From NCBI GenBank assembly GCA_012514785.1, contig JAAYZP010000530.1, positions 1 to 5,986 of the forward strand: DNA of 5,986 nt, in the 5' to 3' direction. Source of the stretch: Propionibacterium sp. GTDB taxonomy: Bacteria; Actinomycetota; Actinomycetes; Propionibacteriales; Propionibacteriaceae. Below, in pieces: positions 5,458-5,986 of the stretch (positions are counted from its first letter, which is position 1; each line of letters begins with the position of its first letter). Under the pieces are notes generated by a model. That model was given only the letters and a program-made list of their open reading frames with translations, did no database searches and was not told where the DNA came from. The position numbers were made by a program, and so were the translations under genes.

Positions 5458-5616
5458 TTAGCCGAAGAGGCGGCTGAAGAAGCTCTGCTTCGGCTCGTTC
5501 GCGTGCCCCTGGCAGCGCTGGGACTTCGCGACCCCCTTCAGCGCCGACTCGATGTGGTTGCCGCAGCCGGCCCAGGTGGGCTTACCGCACTTCCTGCAGG
5601 TGACCTTGTGACACAT
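5458..5616 (-). CDS. Small Cys/His-rich (zinc-ribbon-like) protein of unknown function
   Basis: A 52-residue protein with C2, H3, C7, C10, C18, H21, C35 and H38. CxxC at 7-10, the motif WAGCGNH (15-21) and CxxH (35-38) look like ligands for zinc or another metal. I recognise MCHKVTCRKCGKPTWAGCGN as the style of a widespread family of short uncharacterised bacterial proteins, but know no function. The C-terminal tail ends SFFSRLFG after a charged linker, a short hydrophobic/aromatic end. The ATG at 5616 is chosen because AAGGAG is 7 bases before it; the in-frame ATG at 5622 is only 1 base from that site. The frame stays open far upstream, but that part lies inside the rhodanese gene and is a shadow. 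It overlaps the rhodanese gene by 35 bases and is followed by the ankyrin gene. Confidence 0.85.
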   Translation of the reverse strand: MCHKVTCRKCGKPTWAGCGNHIESALKGVAKSQRCQGHANEPKQSFFSRLFG

Positions 5617-5986
5617 GTTCATTCTCCTTCGGTGGGGTGGTGATAAGTTCGTCGGCCCCCGGGCCCAGCGCGGCGCGCAGGGTGAGCATGCCGCCGGACA
5701 GATTGGCTGAGTCGAGGCCCGACTGGGCCAGTTGACGATGGGCGAGGTAGGAGCGCACGCCCGACTGGCAGAGGACCGCGACGGCGCGCCCCGCGGCAGC
5801 GGAGCGCACCTCGTCGAGGCGGCCGCGGAGTTCGGTGTGCGGGATGTTGAGCGCACCGGGCAGGTGGCCGGTGGCGAATTCGTCGCGGCCCCGCACGTCG
5901 AGCACGAGGCGGTGGGCGAGCACGTCGTCGACGTCGTCGGCGTGCCAGAGGCGCAGGGTGCCGTCGAGCACGTTGGCGGCCATCAT
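5582..5986 (-). CDS. Rhodanese domain, probably the C-terminus of a CoA-disulfide-reductase-type oxidoreductase, partial
   Basis: The visible 134 residues hold a complete rhodanese domain: LVLDVRGRDEFATGHLPGAL (27-46), NIPHTELRGRLDEV (47-60), and the persulfide-forming Cys73 in the active loop VLCQSGVRSYLAHRQL (71-86), followed by ANLSGGM (94-100). The first two codons at the window edge are both ATG, but the start of the visible part, AANVLDGTLRLWHADDVDDV, resembles the linker joining the FAD/NAD(P)H reductase part to the rhodanese part in CoA-disulfide/persulfide reductases (AxNVLxG...H). I therefore infer that the gene continues to the right and that about 440 N-terminal residues are missing. 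Such enzymes reduce CoA disulfides or persulfides in the cytosol. A free-standing rhodanese starting exactly at the edge is the less likely alternative. The C-terminal 11 codons and stop overlap the small Cys-rich gene. Confidence 0.82.
   Translation of the reverse strand: MMAANVLDGTLRLWHADDVDDVLAHRLVLDVRGRDEFATGHLPGALNIPHTELRGRLDEVRSAAAGRAVAVLCQSGVRSYLAHRQLAQSGLDSANLSGGMLTLRAALGPGADELITTPPKENEHVSQGHLQEVR
5624..5629 (-). promoter_or_regulatory. Ribosome binding site of the small Cys/His-rich protein
   Basis: AAGGAG on the minus strand is 7 bases from ATG 5616 and 1 base from ATG 5622, so the shorter 52-residue product is expected. The site lies within the last codons of the rhodanese gene. 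Confidence 0.7.

Noticed and set aside
5617..5856. N-terminal extension of the small Cys-rich protein
   Set aside because: It lies wholly within the rhodanese coding region in another frame, and the AAGGAG before 5616 gives a proper start.

Overview
The window is GC-rich actinobacterial DNA. Its clearest genes are two adjacent subunits of methylmalonyl-CoA carboxytransferase (transcarboxylase), the biotin enzyme of the Wood-Werkman propionate cycle. Their near line-by-line agreement with the remembered Propionibacterium freudenreichii subunits points to Propionibacteriaceae; the genus cannot be told from this sequence alone.

Left part (1-2628): an operon on the minus strand. The 5S subunit gene (964-2457) is followed after 10 bases by the 12S subunit gene (1-953), which runs off the left edge. 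The 12S ribosome binding site is fused to the 5S stop codon. Upstream of 5S lie 171 non-coding bases with a consensus TTGACA box close to the start codon and a hairpin that may end the previous operon.

Middle (2629-4138): a second minus-strand operon. An ECF sigma factor of the SigE-family type overlaps by 17 bases a gene for a single-pass membrane protein with six extracytoplasmic cysteines. The pair looks like a sigma factor and its membrane regulator, but the partner lacks the usual zinc anti-sigma motif and its outer part seems to contain an old internal duplication.

The region 4139-4455 separates the sigma operon from a divergent plus-strand gene. I see no gene in it, but it holds a 9-bp direct repeat, a perfect 16-bp dyad and a 9-bp GC-rich inverted repeat within about 90 bases, plus weak promoter-like elements for both sides.

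Right part (4456-5986): a small cytosolic SGNH/GDSL hydrolase on the plus strand converges on a three-gene minus-strand group. In transcription order this group is the C-terminal rhodanese end of a probable CoA-disulfide-reductase-type oxidoreductase (cut by the right edge), a 52-residue Cys/His-rich small protein overlapping it by 35 bases, and a 124-residue ankyrin-repeat protein. The hydrolase and ankyrin genes overlap tail to tail by 8 bases.

No RNA genes, mobile elements, CRISPR arrays or phage genes were seen. Most of the window is ordinary chromosomal sequence; the points most worth following are the sigma factor/six-cysteine pair, the structured intergenic region and the rhodanese/small-protein overlap.
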